A stretch of 64,000 nucleotides of DNA. Origin: Rosa chinensis. Lineage: Eukaryota; Streptophyta; Magnoliopsida; Rosales; Rosaceae. A model generated the notes under the pieces. The model had not been told where the DNA came from. It saw nothing but the letters and a program-made list of their open reading frames with translations, and did not search any database. Within the stretch, counting starts at the first letter, position 1. Every line of letters starts with the position of its first letter. Made by a program: the position numbers and the translations under genes. Shown one piece after another: positions 11,479-23,575 of the stretch. The stretch covers positions 29,060,501 through 29,124,500 of the forward strand of contig NC_037090.1 of NCBI RefSeq assembly GCF_002994745.2, written 5' to 3'.

Positions 11479-11987
11479 TGTACCTACATGTACGTTTGCA
11501 AGCATAATTAGCTATAATGAGCCACGCTCATTGTACCGCCAGAGGTACCGAATCTCACCAAGTGGGTGACCTGCCGAGACACAGCTAGGTAAGCTACCGC
11601 CCGAGCCCGGGATAGCCCCCAGATCACAGCTAACGCGCCGCCACGCGCCGCGCCAAGGTAGCATCAGAAGCTCCAGATGCTGGGTATCGAAGCACATCAG
11701 TCCCACATCGAAAACAAGAAGAAGATCAACCTTATCCTCACCTATAAAAGGTTCTCTCCTCTCTCCTCATTAATTGCACATTTACTACTCATTTATTGTT
11801 ATGTCGCCTACATGCATTGACTGACTTAGGCATCGGAGAAGTGAAGACCGCCCAACGCGGTCTCCCTCTGACTCCCTGTCTCTCGTTTGACAGCTAGCGG
11901 AGGCCATCAAATCCTCAGAGTAGCGGTCCGCCCACCGGACCCGCGTTAAACGAAAGATCGGGTACCGCCGGACTTTGGGCATTAACA
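11479..11987 (+). mobile_element. Solo LTR, short (509 bp), family B, copy 1
   Basis: It starts TGTACCTACATG and ends GGGCATTAACA, and is flanked by the exact 5-bp duplication CCGAG (11474-11478 and 11988-11992). A TATA box (CTATAAAAGG, about 11741-11750) sits mid-element. The minus-strand copy at 21520-22017 shares ends, TATA region and the CCGCCCAACGCGGTCTCCCT-like block. No internal region is present. Confidence 0.85.
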
Positions 11988-12159
11988 CCGAGTGAGGCCA
12001 CAGTTTGGTTTTGGTGCCTCCATGCCATATCTGCGGGAAGCCGTGCCGATGAATACGTCGTCGATGAAGGGCGATGGGGGGAGAGAGAGAAAGTCGAGAG
12101 AGAGAGAGAGAGAGAGAGAATATCTGCAGAGACCGCTGGTGACAACGTCGTCGATGAAG

Positions 12160-12168
12160 GGCGACCGG

Positions 12169-12235
<67 letters not shown>
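12160..12235. repeat. (GA)n microsatellite
   Basis: A nearly pure GAGA run of about 70 bp. A shorter one (12100-12119) and a duplicated phrase CGTCGTCGATGAAGGGCGA precede it. Confidence 0.9.
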
Positions 12236-12238
<3 letters not shown>

Positions 12239-12408
12239 CGTGCCTGAGAGGAGAGACAGTGTGGCATGTCAGTAATTTATTAATTAGGCTGAGGGAAATT
12301 TTGTCTTTTCATTTTAAATTGGGTAAGTGGGATTTAAAATCTGTTGCTGGGGTAAGTGGGATCATTTTTGTTCATTTTAGTGCTTTTGGTCAAGGACCCA
12401 ATATTTTT

Positions 12409-12983
12409 ACTGTGGAGGGGTCGAGTGTGGTACGAGATGATTAGATTTAGGATTTTCAATTCTTTGTTCATATGAGTATTTTTGTTTGAGTATTGTTTCA
12501 GTGTTCTTTTGGATATTGCATAACCATTAAAAATTATTTGCTCAAACAAAAAAATTAAAAATTAAAAACCCTAAGATTTATGGCTTACTATGTTATTTCT
12601 TTTTATTTTTCTGAACAATTGTTAATTATATATAGTTAACCAATTAATTCAATAAAATCTTGTATAAAAAACAGTCAGGTGGACAATGCCTTTCAATTGA
12701 TTTCTTGTACCTCTCAAGTGGCACCTGGTAGTGTGTAATTGGATGGGGGTGGTCCATGTATTAAATAAAGTGATTTTCTCTGACTTTTTTTACTGTATCA
12801 TAGTAGTGTATAAGATCTGTCAAAAACTTGAGGAGGGGGGTCTAGACCCCTTTGGACCGTATCATAGTTCCGCTACTGTATATATGTGTAAGTGTTCATC
12901 AAATTCATAGAAAAGAGATGGGAAAAGAAATCTCATTAGAAGATAAATTTAAGTTGTTTAAGTTTTATTTTAGTTTTTATTTT
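12409..12983. other. AT-rich intergenic stretch
   Basis: No gene or bounded repeat recognised. A phrase near 12820-12890 (TCTAGACCCCTTTGGACC...TTCCGCTAC) resembles non-LTR retroelement tails but has no defined ends. Confidence 0.3.
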
Positions 12984-14185
12984 GGATTAATTTCAGTTTA
13001 CCCCCCTGAGGTTTAGGAGTGTCATCATTTCACCCCCTCTACTTTCAATTTTAAATTTTTACCCCCTAAACTTTCCAATTTCAATCAGCCGTGTCCAATT
13101 TCTACTATTCCGTCCAAATTGGACGTTAAGTTTGACTTTTGAGGGCTAAAATGGTCATTTCAACATAAACAAATTTAAAAAAAAATTAAAAAATAAATGT
13201 TTTTTTTCTTTCTGTTTTTTAGTTTTTTTTTTTTAATTTTGTCTTCAACCTATACATCACAAGTTATAATAGGTTTATAAAAACAAAAAAATACTCTACG
13301 TGGTTGAAACCCGCTCGCTGGTCTACGATATTTGTGATATATCTCTAATAAAGTGAAGAATTTTAGGATATATCCCCAATAAAGTGAAGAAATATTTGTA
13401 AAAAATAATTTTACACTTTATCTGTAAATAAATATATGTATATCCCTAATAAAGTGAAGAAATATCTGTGTAAAATCATTTTTTGTCTACGATATTTGTG
13501 ATATATCTCCAATAAATTGAAGAATTTTATGATATATCTCCAATAAATTGAAGAATTTTATGATATATCCCCAATAAAGTGAAAAAATATCTGTAAAAAA
13601 TGATTATACTTTATCTGTAAATATCTGTATATCCCCAATAAAGTGAAGAAATATATGTGTAAAATAATTTTTTACAAATATTTATTTACAGATAAAGTGT
13701 AAAATTATTCTTTACAGATATTTATTCACTTTATTAGGGATATATCCTAAATTCTTCACTTTATCGGAGATATGTCACAAATATCGTAGACTAGCGAGCG
13801 GCTTTCAACTACCTAGAATATTTTTTTTGTTTTTATAAACCTATTATAACTTGTGGTGTATAGGTTGAAGACAAAATAATAAAAAATAAAAAAAATGAAG
13901 AAACAAAAAAAATTAAAAAAACGAAGAAACCAAAAAAAGAAGAAAAAAAAACTAAAAAACAGGCAAAAAAAAATTTATTTTTTTATTTTTTTAAATTTTT
14001 TTATGTTGAAATGACCATTTTAGCCCTCAAAAGTCAAACTTAACGTCCAATTTGGACGGAATAGTAGAAATTGGACACAGCTGATTGAAATTGGAAAGTT
14101 TATGGGGTAAAAATTCAAAATTGAAAGTAGAGGGGGTGAAATGATGACACCCCCAAACCTCAGGGAGGTAAACTGAAATTAATCC
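12984..14185. mobile_element. Foldback Mutator-like element, 1.2 kb near-perfect palindrome
   Basis: The two halves are inverted copies of about 550-600 bp. GGATTAATTTCAGTTTACC opens it and its complement closes it, and inner blocks such as CTACGATATTTGTGATATAT reappear inverted near 13760-13790. The flanking 9-mers TTTTATTTT (12975-12983) and TTTTATTTA (14186-14194) differ at one base, consistent with an aged 9-bp duplication. The inner arms contain a tandem AATAAAGTGAAGAA repeat. No coding capacity. Confidence 0.85.
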
Positions 14186-16944
14186 TTTTATTTAATTCAT
14201 AAGATAAAATGACATTTTAGGATTATGAAAAGTTTAAACAAGTTGAGAGAAAAGTGTGATGTGTATTAAGAATATTGGGGTATGTATAAGCTTTCCCATA
14301 AAATTTAACAGAAAACATTTACTTTTTAGCAAATAAATTGAGTCAACAATTTCTAATGCTTTTTAGACCATCTCCAATGGATGGTTCTAAACTAAATTAT
14401 ATAAATTTTTGGTCAAAACTCATCTCAAATTGATAGAATAAAATATAGCAGTTCCGTTTTGGAGTTTTAAAATACTAATAAAGTTCCAAATTTGGCAAAG
14501 TGGACCCCACCATGTGCATTAACTACAACTGATTTGAATTATAAAAAGGTTGGTTGAAGTTGGTTTGATTATAGAACCTACTATTTGCATAAATGGTGCG
14601 GTTGCATTTTCTTGGATAGAACATTTTTTTGCAACCCTAAGCCAGAGAAGGCTTTAGGCCATCTCCAATAGCAGAGGCCTATACTAGGGCCAAGGCTATA
14701 ATTTAGCCCTAGAAATATTATTTTTTATTCATGAACTAGTGAACCATCTCCAATAAGATACGGCTAAATTTTAGCTATTTCTAATATTTTATAGTTTTAA
14801 ATTATGTTTTTCAAATTTAAGATTTTATTTTATTATAGTAATTAAAATGACCAAAATTAATTTTTGAGAAAAAAAACAAAATTTAAGGTGTACGTTTGGA
14901 TGAGGAATCTGTGTGGTATTGTTGAAAAAGCTTAAAAACTCCTAAATAGCATAATTACCAAACCCCATGAAGGTAGAACTAATCCAATATATGTCTTGTC
15001 TAAACTTTTTATGACCAATATTTGTTGTCAAAAAGAATGTTTCTATGGTAAAACTATTTGAACTTTTCATTCAATAAATGTCAAGTCAAGGACTTTCACT
15101 CTCAAATCTTAATATATCAGCTAGAACTTTGTTATATATATTTCTGGATTCAAATGTAAAATGAAATAGGAATTCCAAAAAGAAAAAGAAGGAAAAAAAA
15201 AAAGATGATATAGAATCCAAGATGACTGAACTAATGTAACCGATTGTACTGAGAATGAAGATAAAATAAGTAACTATACACATTAAGAACAAAGCTTGAT
15301 CATAAGTTTTCTTTGATTTTTTCCTCGTACCAGCAGCTCTTGCGGTAGCCATTTAGTACTGGATAGCCTTTCCATTCACTCCATTTCAATTCACTGGCAT
15401 TGCTATTGGAATAAGAAATGTCACCCATTTTCCTATAACTTCAGAAAAGAAAAGATCAATGTCTCTTAATTTACTATCTTAGACAAGCACTTAAAAATTT
15501 ATTGCAATATACACACGCACAAAAAAAAAAAATCAGATGAATGAATGGGATGAGCTTACAATGCTAATGCAAGATAAATTTAGAAACCTATACAAAACAC
15601 AAGATGTATTATTTAACTCAATTCTAAATAATTAGTTTAAGCTAGGTCACTGGTATACACGATACATCATCTTAAGCAATAACTAAGTATGACAAACAGT
15701 TACATTGAGATAGTACTATAGGCCGAAGTGAATGGAGGAAATGAATTTTGTATCTGAGTTGATATTCATTGAACTCTAACATTTAAACAAAAAGCATTAC
15801 TGAAATAGAAGCCAAAATATTTTGAGCTAAAGATTGGTCAGAATTTCTCATTAAGTGGAAGTTGTTAGTAACCACCTATCCATAATATTTCATAAACAAC
15901 ACTATTAAGATAGGAAACATCAAAAGCCAACATACTCATAAAGCCTGCGAATGCATGAAAGCTATGTAAATTCATATACTTATATTGAAGCAAATTAAAG
16001 CTAACTATAGCAAATATGAAATCAGTTGCCAGTAATGTTGAAAACTCCAACAAAACTACATATAGGAAGGAGCTATACACAAATAAAGAAAAACAGGTCC
16101 TCAGTAAAAAGAAGAGAATCTTGTATAAGCAAAATCTATCTGCTTTAAACTCCCTCCCCGCAGTTTTTTATATATGCATAGATGTAGCCAGTAAACATTG
16201 TCAAGCTCCATAGATCCATTCCATTTAACCTTTTTTTTTTTGTTCTCCCACTCGACCAATTATGCAAGCTTACACATGGTTAACTTTGTTGGTATTCTAG
16301 ATGTATGGAATCATCAAAATGGATTCAAGCATTGAAAAAGTTCTCAAAATGCTATTTCATGTTTATTATGTAAGAACTATGTTTACTTTGAGCACACTTC
16401 AATCCTACCACTAAGACAGATATTGCAATCAAACCACTAAAATATGATACAACTCCAGTCATTAAAATATAGCAACCTTTCCTCATTCCTAAAATATGCA
16501 CAAGAAAATTTAGATACTGGGGCAAAAGATTTTGCATTCAGTGTGAATGACAATCTAACTGCAGAGAAGTTCAACAAAAGCCATATTTATGCTCATTGTT
16601 AATAAATAATCACAAATAAGGTTTCTTATATATCATACCAGAACATTTTATGTAAGCATTTTCTGCATTTTTCAAAAGAAATATATTGCAAGATTCATGC
16701 TGCATACACCAGAAAATAAAGTACATGCAATTAAAATTAAACCGAATGTTTTGCTCTTCTGATCAAGAACATGTATTTTATGGCCAGCATAAAAGAAATG
16801 TTATATATTCAGAGGATTAACTGATGCTTCTACAAAGTTTAGTGCTTTCTGGTTTTTTTTTTATGAGCTTAATTCGGTTTTTTGATTAAGCAATTCTAAC
16901 TATTACAATGATCTAAACCGAGAAACTTAATAAGCTGCTCCTAT
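14186..16944. other. Intergenic; left copy of a direct duplication, then unique DNA
   Basis: About 14420-14930 is a diverged direct copy of 16955-17455 (shared words GATAGAATAAAA, CATGTGCATTAACTACAACT, GTGTACGTTTGGATGAGGAA). It includes the start of the MITE bounded at 17196. From about 14930 to 16944 I see no gene. The frames at 15086-15352 (minus), 15865-16080 (minus), 16016-16213 and 16352-16537 (minus) are short, hydrophobic or low-complexity and unsupported. Confidence 0.45.
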
Positions 16945-17195
16945 GTGACAGCAAAACTCATCTCCAATTGATAGAATAAAACATAGCAGTTCCATTAAAC
17001 TCTATCCTAAATAAAGTTCCGAATTTGGCAAAGTGGGCCCCCATGTGCATTAACTACAACTGATTTGAATTATAGAAATTGTCGGTTGAAGTTAGTTTGG
17101 TTATAGAACCTACTATTTAGATAAATGGTGCCAAATGGGGTAGCATTTTCTTGGATAAAACATTTTTTTGCAACTCTAAGCTACAGAAGGCCTTA

Positions 17196-17940
17196 GGCCA
17201 TCTCCAGTAGCAGAGCCTATACTGGGGCCAAGGCTATAATTTAGCTCTAGAAATATTATTTTTTATTCATGAACTAGTGAACCATCACCAATAAGATAGG
17301 GCTAAATTTTAGCCGTTTCTAATATTTTATATTTTTAAATTATGTTTTTCAAATTTAAGATTTTATTTTATTATAGTAATTAAAATGACCAAAATTAATT
17401 TTTGAGACAAAAAAAAACTTTTTTAAGGTGTACGTTTGGATGAGGAATCTATGTGGTATATATTGTTGATAACAATTTCTAATAGAATTTTTAAGTGTCA
17501 CGTGCTGTTGTTAAGTAATGATATTTTGAAAATTTTACCGTTATGTTAAAAAACAATGATAATAACAACTAGTCGTTGTTAAGTAACATCTATATAATCC
17601 TAGCCATTTATTGCAATTATGTTAGCCAGTTGAAAACTATTGATATGCAATTTGATCGTTGGGAAGAAATTCAATCACAATTCAGCCAATGGCAAGCTGC
17701 CACTTGTCCATTATTTTGTCTTCTTCTGTCAGTCCACATGCATCCATGTTTTGCTTCTTTATCTCCATTGTGGTCCCAACAGTTTGGACTGAGCTAGCCA
17801 AATGGCTAAGTTTGGCCCTCTAATCAGTCATGTAACCCTTTTATGGCCCTTTAGGTCTCTTCTGATTTGTTGTTGGAGATTAAAAAAAAAAAACTATAAT
17901 TTAGGAATTGGCCTTTCAAACCCTATTATTGGAGGTGACC
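17196..17940. mobile_element. PIF/Harbinger-like MITE, 745 bp
   Basis: It is flanked by TTA on both sides (17193-17195 and 17941-17943). The ends are GGCCATCTCCAGTAG and, inverted, GGTCACCTCCAATAAT. A TTA duplication and short terminal repeats fit PIF/Harbinger. Related sequence starts at 14657 (truncated) and at 63364 (runs off the window). The small frame at 17576-17797 has no domain. Confidence 0.7.
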
Positions 17941-17943
17941 TTA

Positions 17944-18965
17944 GGTTTTTATTTTAGATGCCTAGGATTAGTGAGAGCATTATTATGATATATATTTCAG
18001 TTTTTGGTTTTTTGAAATTGACAATTTCGAATTTTGTTTTCATCATTTTGATTATAAATCCATGGTACTATTTTTAGAATTATTTTGCTGTTGTAGTCTT
18101 TCAGTATCTATATTATTTATGTGATTTAAATTATGCAAATAGCTGTTTGTGTTTTTGTGGATGGATCAATTTGATTAAATCAACGCTTCATTTCAGTTAT
18201 AGTAGCAAACACTTTAAGATATGATCCATTCTAATTTTCAGTTGTGTTTGTGATTTTGATAATCAAAATCCTTTGGTTGTGGATCATGTACATATGAACT
18301 TCAGTTGAGGCAGATACATAAACATATGTATGAATTTTTGTTGTATCAATTGAGCTTCTGTGAGTTGCAAAATTGGCTTAATAGTTCTAGGGTGACTTGT
18401 TTTTGTAAGCATGTTTTTTCCTTAGCTTTATACTAATCGTTGTAACTTGACTAAGATGCTTGTATTAAATTTTGAAGTCTATGCAATTTCATGTGCACAC
18501 TTTAGTAGTTGCTTCCTTATTTTTTGTAAATCTTGTTATTGAATAAGTAATGATGGTCCAAGTGGGAGAACGTAAGAATTATTGTATGGACTCATCATTA
18601 TTGATATATAGTAATTACAATATCAAGTTAATGACTTACGAATGAAGTGATTTAGATTGTATAGAGATTCTAATCTTGTTATAATATGGACATTGTATAC
18701 GTGTCTATATTATTAAAGAAAACTTAATATACTTAAATATCTTGTGTTTATATACTTGTGATTGTGTAATATAGATGATCATTTGGAACTAGGCTATATC
18801 ACATATATGTCTTTAGTTATAGGATTTGCGGATACATATGTTTTGCTCAATCCTTAATTTTTTTATTTGTTCCCCATTTACATGTTTCACAAGTGACTTT
18901 AAAATTTTAAGTGACCTCTATTAGTATATTGGAGTGATATGGAAACTCAAATCCAAAGCTTGTTT
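17944..18965. other. Intergenic stretch with dispersed repeat
   Basis: No gene seen. The part from about 18650 to 18790 is the second copy of the dispersed repeat described at 2151-2515. Confidence 0.35.
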
Positions 18966-18989
18966 TTTTTTTTTTTCGCCAGGAGGTGC

Positions 18990-19671
18990 ATTATGTAAAG
19001 AAACACATGGAAGGCTACAGTCATAGACCTTCTTATTTGATTACCAAAAGATACATCTCCATGCAGTGCACAAGATAAAAAGGCAGCTAATGAAGTGTTG
19101 CTGCCCACCAAGTGGAAGGCTCAAAGTTAACGTTTATGACGCTTTCCATGCTGCTACTAGGAAGGGAGGTGTAGGAGTAATTGTTGCGGATGAAGTTAGA
19201 TATTGTGCAGCTGCCTTGGCCAAGCATGTACCACAAGCACAATCTGCCTTGCAGGTGGAGGCTGAAGAAATGTGGGATGGACTGCTTGTTGTTATTCATT
19301 AATAGTGGACTGAATTCAAGATTGAAAGTGACAACGTTATGGTGTTGAATGCCTTAGCTAGAGAAAATGAAGACTTGTCTTAGGTCTGTATTATTTTGAA
19401 TGATTGTAAACGTTATATGCAAGCTTTTAATTTCATTCTTCTTAGGCATGTCTATAGGGAAGCAAATGGTGTCAATCATACCCTTACACATCTTGCTAGT
19501 ACATCTATGTTGGATGAGTTTTGGATGGAAGATACTCTTGATATTATTCAGGATGTGCTTATTGAAGGTTGTTGTATCTTAACTCGAGGTTCAGGCTATA
19601 AGTGCCCCTCGTTGTACTATCTTTCTCTGAATAATGAAAACTTAGGGAGGAGCACCACCACTCCAACCTAA
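18990..19671 (+). pseudogene. RNase H-like (RVT_3 type) fragment
   Basis: This is a plus-strand frame broken by a stop after codon 78 of the 19066 frame and another near 19381. The residues trace the plant RNase H-like fold in order: a first strand with KVNVYDAFHAATRKGGVGVI (a D-G motif degraded to Y-D), an AALAKHV segment, E...E near QVEAEEMW, IESDN, and HVYREANGVNHTLTHLA. It ends in an A-rich stretch (19690-19720) and is preceded by a T run, so it is probably retroelement debris. It was not intact at insertion or decayed later. Confidence 0.6.
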
Positions 19672-20160
19672 TGGAGCCAGCATTTAAAAAGTAAAAATAA
19701 AAAATAAAAATAAAAGAAACACATTTTCTGCATTTTGCTGCTTTTAAGAATTCTGTGATAGAGTTTTATTCACTCATCCTTAGTATAATGTTTTGGAACC
19801 ACCTCTCAAATTTCAGAGTTGAATTATTTTGCGAGCTGTAACTTTTCTACTGTTTGGGATTTGCTTTGATATACTGTAATGAATATTTACAGTGGAGATT
19901 AAAGCATCATATTAGTTGTAGATAGGTTGCTTAACTTATCTACTATTTGGGGATGTAAAGGACTTCTCTGGCCCTAGTGTGACCCTTTTAGAGGCTTAGA
20001 TAGACGGATCCCGAAATTTTTTTTTTCTCCGGCCGATTTTCTTTAATATATTGTAATGAATTTTTGCCGAAATGTATAGCTTCCGTTTATGAGATTGCTT
20101 TCCTCAGTTTACGATAGAAGTTGGGTACACCATATAGCTAATAATTTAGTTTTCAAATTA

Positions 20161-20507
20161 GGAGGGTTGTGTTCAGATGAGAATGGCCAAGTTAGCAGTT
20201 TCATATGATACTCACCTCACATAAAGTAAAGCTGACATCACCATATATATGGGTTCTCAACACAAGCATAACACTAGCCACACCCTAAAGCTTTAGAAAA
20301 CAAGCACATATGCAACTCCATTACCAACTAATTCTTTTCTTGAGCAAGCAAAATTCAAACAAACCTTGCTTATACAATACGTTAGAATCTTTTCAAATTC
20401 ATATGGAATCAAAATAATCTGTGTATTCTGCAAGATACATGAAAATCCATGAATTATAAAAAGTTAGACAAAATCATTTAAAATCTAGAATGAATACACC
20501 TCCCCCT
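20161..20507. mobile_element. TIR element, TATTCAATT family, copy 3 (347 bp)
   Basis: It starts GGAGGGTTGTGTTCAGATGA after TTA and ends AATACACCTCCCC before TAA. Its last 65 bases match the inverted left end of the element at 62432 (ATGAATTATAAAAA and TTTAAAATCT blocks). Flanks TTA/TAA fit a TWA target. It is a shortened derivative without coding capacity. Confidence 0.6.
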
Positions 20508-20510
20508 AAA

Positions 20511-21519
20511 ATCATCATGGAGCAAACAAAAGAAATAGCTGTAGCTGTTTTGAGATGACAAATAAAATGTAATTTGATCAAAAAATTAGAATTTGAAAAG
20601 AAACTCGAGGATCTGAACAAGGCCTTAAAGTGTAAGGTGGAGTTTGAATCGAATTAGAGCGTTTGTTGGATAACCTAGACAAGAGTTTGTCAGATAAGTC
20701 AAGTGACAATCAGCTCTATCAAAGTTGCATAGAGATGGAGAAGGGATTGAAAATTTTGACCTTTTTTATGTGGCTATGTAAGTTACTCTGGAAGCCAAGG
20801 AGTCTAGAGGTGTCTCTCTTGTCAAAGAAGCTATGCTTGATCCTCTTGCCAGACAGAATTCAAAGAAGTCTCAAATCTCAACAGGAACCAAGCAAAAATA
20901 TTAGATTTTTTTGTTTACTCTTTTTCTTTTGTATTTAGTATTTTCATTTTGTTTTTTTGTTTCTCATTGTTCTTAGAGTTTTATCTAAGCCCTTTTGACA
21001 TTGTTTAAACTACACAATGATTTCATGATATGTTTTGTTTTTTGTTTTTTTTTTTATTCTTCTTTTATTGAAGAAAGATCAGTGTGTTACCTTCAAGCCT
21101 TGATTAATGAAACCATAAAATACAAGGGGGGAGGGAGGGACATGGAGCCTAAACCATAAATTATAATAAGCATCAAGATAAAATTTTGGAATAATATCAG
21201 GAGTCTCCACTAAACCTACGTACTTTAAGATGCACAAATTGGCAAAGAGTGTTTTACTGGCTACTCGAATTGCTTTAACATAGCGGAGACATACCAGACA
21301 TATAACTCTACTAAAGAGAAGCATCATAACAAATAGCACAACTTTCATATCCTGATTGATATGATTTGGTTAATCTCTCAACATTAAAATACCCAATAAT
21401 ACCGACCATCTTTTTCATTATTTACAAAATTAACAACCAGTCCAGAAAACCTACTGACCTTCACCAAATGGGAATAGATCCTCTCCTAACCTTTTTTTTA
21501 CCTGAGCTTCCTAAGCTTT
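20511..21519. other. Degraded coding-like remnant and AT-rich spacer
   Basis: From about 20580 to 20900 the plus strand reads as a charged, coil-like peptide broken by stops (LEFEKKLEDLNKALKCKVEF, then LLDNLDKSLSDKSSDNQ), which looks like decayed gag or coiled-coil protein sequence. No family is recognised. The remainder (20940-21519) shows nothing else. Confidence 0.3.
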
Positions 21520-22017
21520 TGTTAATGCTCAAGTCCGGCGGTAGCCAGTTTCTTGTTTAACGCGGGTCCGGTGGGCGGACCGCTACTCCGAGGATTAGAT
21601 AACTTTCGTTTGCTGCAACACGAGAGACAGGGCATCAGAGGGAGACCGCGCTGGGCGGTCTTCGCTTCTCCGATGCCTAAGTCAGTCACTGTATATAGGC
21701 AGTATAACAATAAATGAGTAGTAATTGTGTAATTAATGAGGAGAGAGGAGAGAACCTTTTATAGGTGAGGAAGAGGTTGATCTTCTTCTTGTTTCCGATG
21801 TGGGACTGATGTGCTTCGATTCCCAGCGTCTGGAGCTTCTGATGCCATCTTGACGCGGCGCGTCAGCGGTGTTCTGGAGGCGGTCCAGGGTTCGAGCGGT
21901 AGCCCGCCTGGCCGTGCCTCCACAGGTTACCCCCTTGGTGGGAGTCGGTACTTCTGGCGGTACCATGAGCGTGGCTTATTATAGCTAATTATGCTCGTTC
22001 TGGCACATGTAAGTACA
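21520..22017 (-). mobile_element. Solo LTR, short (498 bp), family B, copy 2
   Basis: The exact 5-bp duplication GCTTT flanks it (21515-21519 and 22018-22022). Read on the minus strand it begins TGTACTTACATG and ends GAGCATTAACA, like the plus-strand copy at 11479-11987. The TATA region (CCTATAAAAGG on minus, about 21755-21765) is conserved. The minus-strand frames inside are LTR sequence, not genes. Confidence 0.85.
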
Positions 22018-22459
22018 GCTTTGAATTAGATGAAGATACATGGCTTTCTCTAATCTAATGGTCTACACTTCCTCTTTTTCTTCAGAGCCACTGTGTTTCT
22101 TTCCTTTCTCTCTCATGTTCTTCTTTCCTTCGTTGTTCTTCTCCTCCTTCCCTTTCTCTCTCATGTTCTTCTTTAAAGAAAGTGTGTGCAGTTATTTATA
22201 AACGACGATGCAAATGCCGCCGTCGTGATCTGCAACAAGATGAGAAGATGGGTTTTCAATTGATTTTGTCCATTAATTTTTTTTTCAGGTAGATAATTTT
22301 CTGCATATTATGTACATTAAAGCTTTGAATATGGGTTTTCAAAGTTCAAGTGAGAAGATGAACTTGAACCCACCCTCTACATTTGCAATCTGACAATGGA
22401 AGGCAATTGAAGTGTTGGAGGGTCAGGTCTTGTAGTGAGAATTTCAATTGGATGGCAAT
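22018..22459. other. Pyrimidine-rich spacer
   Basis: No gene seen. A near-direct repeat of TTTCTCTCATGTTCTTCTTT occurs at about 22107 and 22154. Confidence 0.4.
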
Positions 22460-23070
22460 AGGGGTCATCATTTTCACGCCCCTGATTTTTAACAAAATTA
22501 AAAATCGATATATAATTTCATACTTATATATGCGCGATCGTTCAGCTATCAATACAAAATACCTGAAAACTTTTCCCTTTTAACCCAAGTACACATTGAT
22601 GCCCTGAACCCACAATAATAACATATACTCGCCCTCCACAGAGTTATGTAATACAACAGCTTACGAATTAAATTGCCACAACAAAATAAAACGTAAATGC
22701 TCCTCAGAGCTCACTACAAGCGGAAGTCTTAATAACGGTAAAGTCACATAAATGGCTTCCTACCGTTAAGCTGCAAGCACGCTACCTCAGCATCAGCCAC
22801 GATTATCCTTACCTACAACAATAACCCCTACACTGTTTGAATAGTGCACCGGGTTGCCACACAACAAACCCGGTAAGCTTTTGCAAGCCTGTATGAGTAA
22901 CTCAAAACACACACGCACAACTCACCCAACGAGGAAACTCATCAACTCGTAAAAAGGGACACACACCCTGTTTTCCCAAAACAACACATTCTTTTCCCAA
23001 AAGAAACAAATACAAGTAACCCCCTAACAGAATCATATTAATTAAAACTCTGACAATTTATATGTGATAC

Positions 23071-23575
23071 ACAAGTCCTCCCCGGACATTTAAAAGAAAG
23101 CATCCCCGAAACTCCCTTTTAAAAACACGTACTCATGAGCATCAGATAGCTCCCCGCTACCCCCCATGATGTACCAACGACAAATCAGTCCAACCTAGAC
23201 ACACAACACATCAACACACCCTCAATCATACCTATCGTTAACCTAACAAATAGAATATGATTCACAAGTCCTCGTAGGACATTTAAAAGAAAGAATCCAT
23301 GAAACTCTCTTTTAAAAACACGTACTCATGAGCATCAGATAGCTCCCCGCTACCCCCCATGATGTACCAATAACAAATCAGTCCAACCTAGACACACAAC
23401 ACATCAACACACCCTCAATCATACCTATCGTTAACCTAACAAATAGAATATGATTCACAAGTCCTCCCAGGACATTTAAAAGATAGAATCCCCGAAACTC
23501 TCTTTTAAAAACATGTACTCATGAACATCAGATAGCTCCCCGCTACCCCCCATGATGTACCAACAACAAATCTTG
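23071..23575. repeat. 193-bp tandem repeat, about 2.6 units
   Basis: ACAAGTCCTC starts each unit at 23071, 23264 and 23457. Each unit contains GAGCATCAGATAGCTCCCCG or a close variant, followed by CTACCCCCCATGATGTACC. Units are almost identical, so the expansion is recent relative to the LTR. Confidence 0.9.

Larger units (their letters stand above)
10599..12399. mobile_element. Mutator-like element, 1.8 kb, with palindromic minisatellite and nested solo LTR
   Basis: An exact 9-bp direct repeat AATATTTTT (10590-10598 and 12400-12408) flanks it, the duplication size of Mutator-like elements. The ends are GGGTTTTTGTCC and GGACCC-terminated with short T/A-rich inverted repeats. The interior has CCGGnnnCCGG-rich blocks (10790-10900), a GACGTC minisatellite, a 200-bp unrecognised GC-rich segment (11280-11475), an inserted solo LTR (11479-11987) and GA runs (12085-12235). 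A related element starts at 49869. Confidence 0.75.

Noticed and set aside
11785..12444. ORFs of 150-160 codons on both strands
   Set aside because: They are mostly translated GA/CT microsatellite (Leu-Ser or Arg-Glu repeats) across transposon borders.
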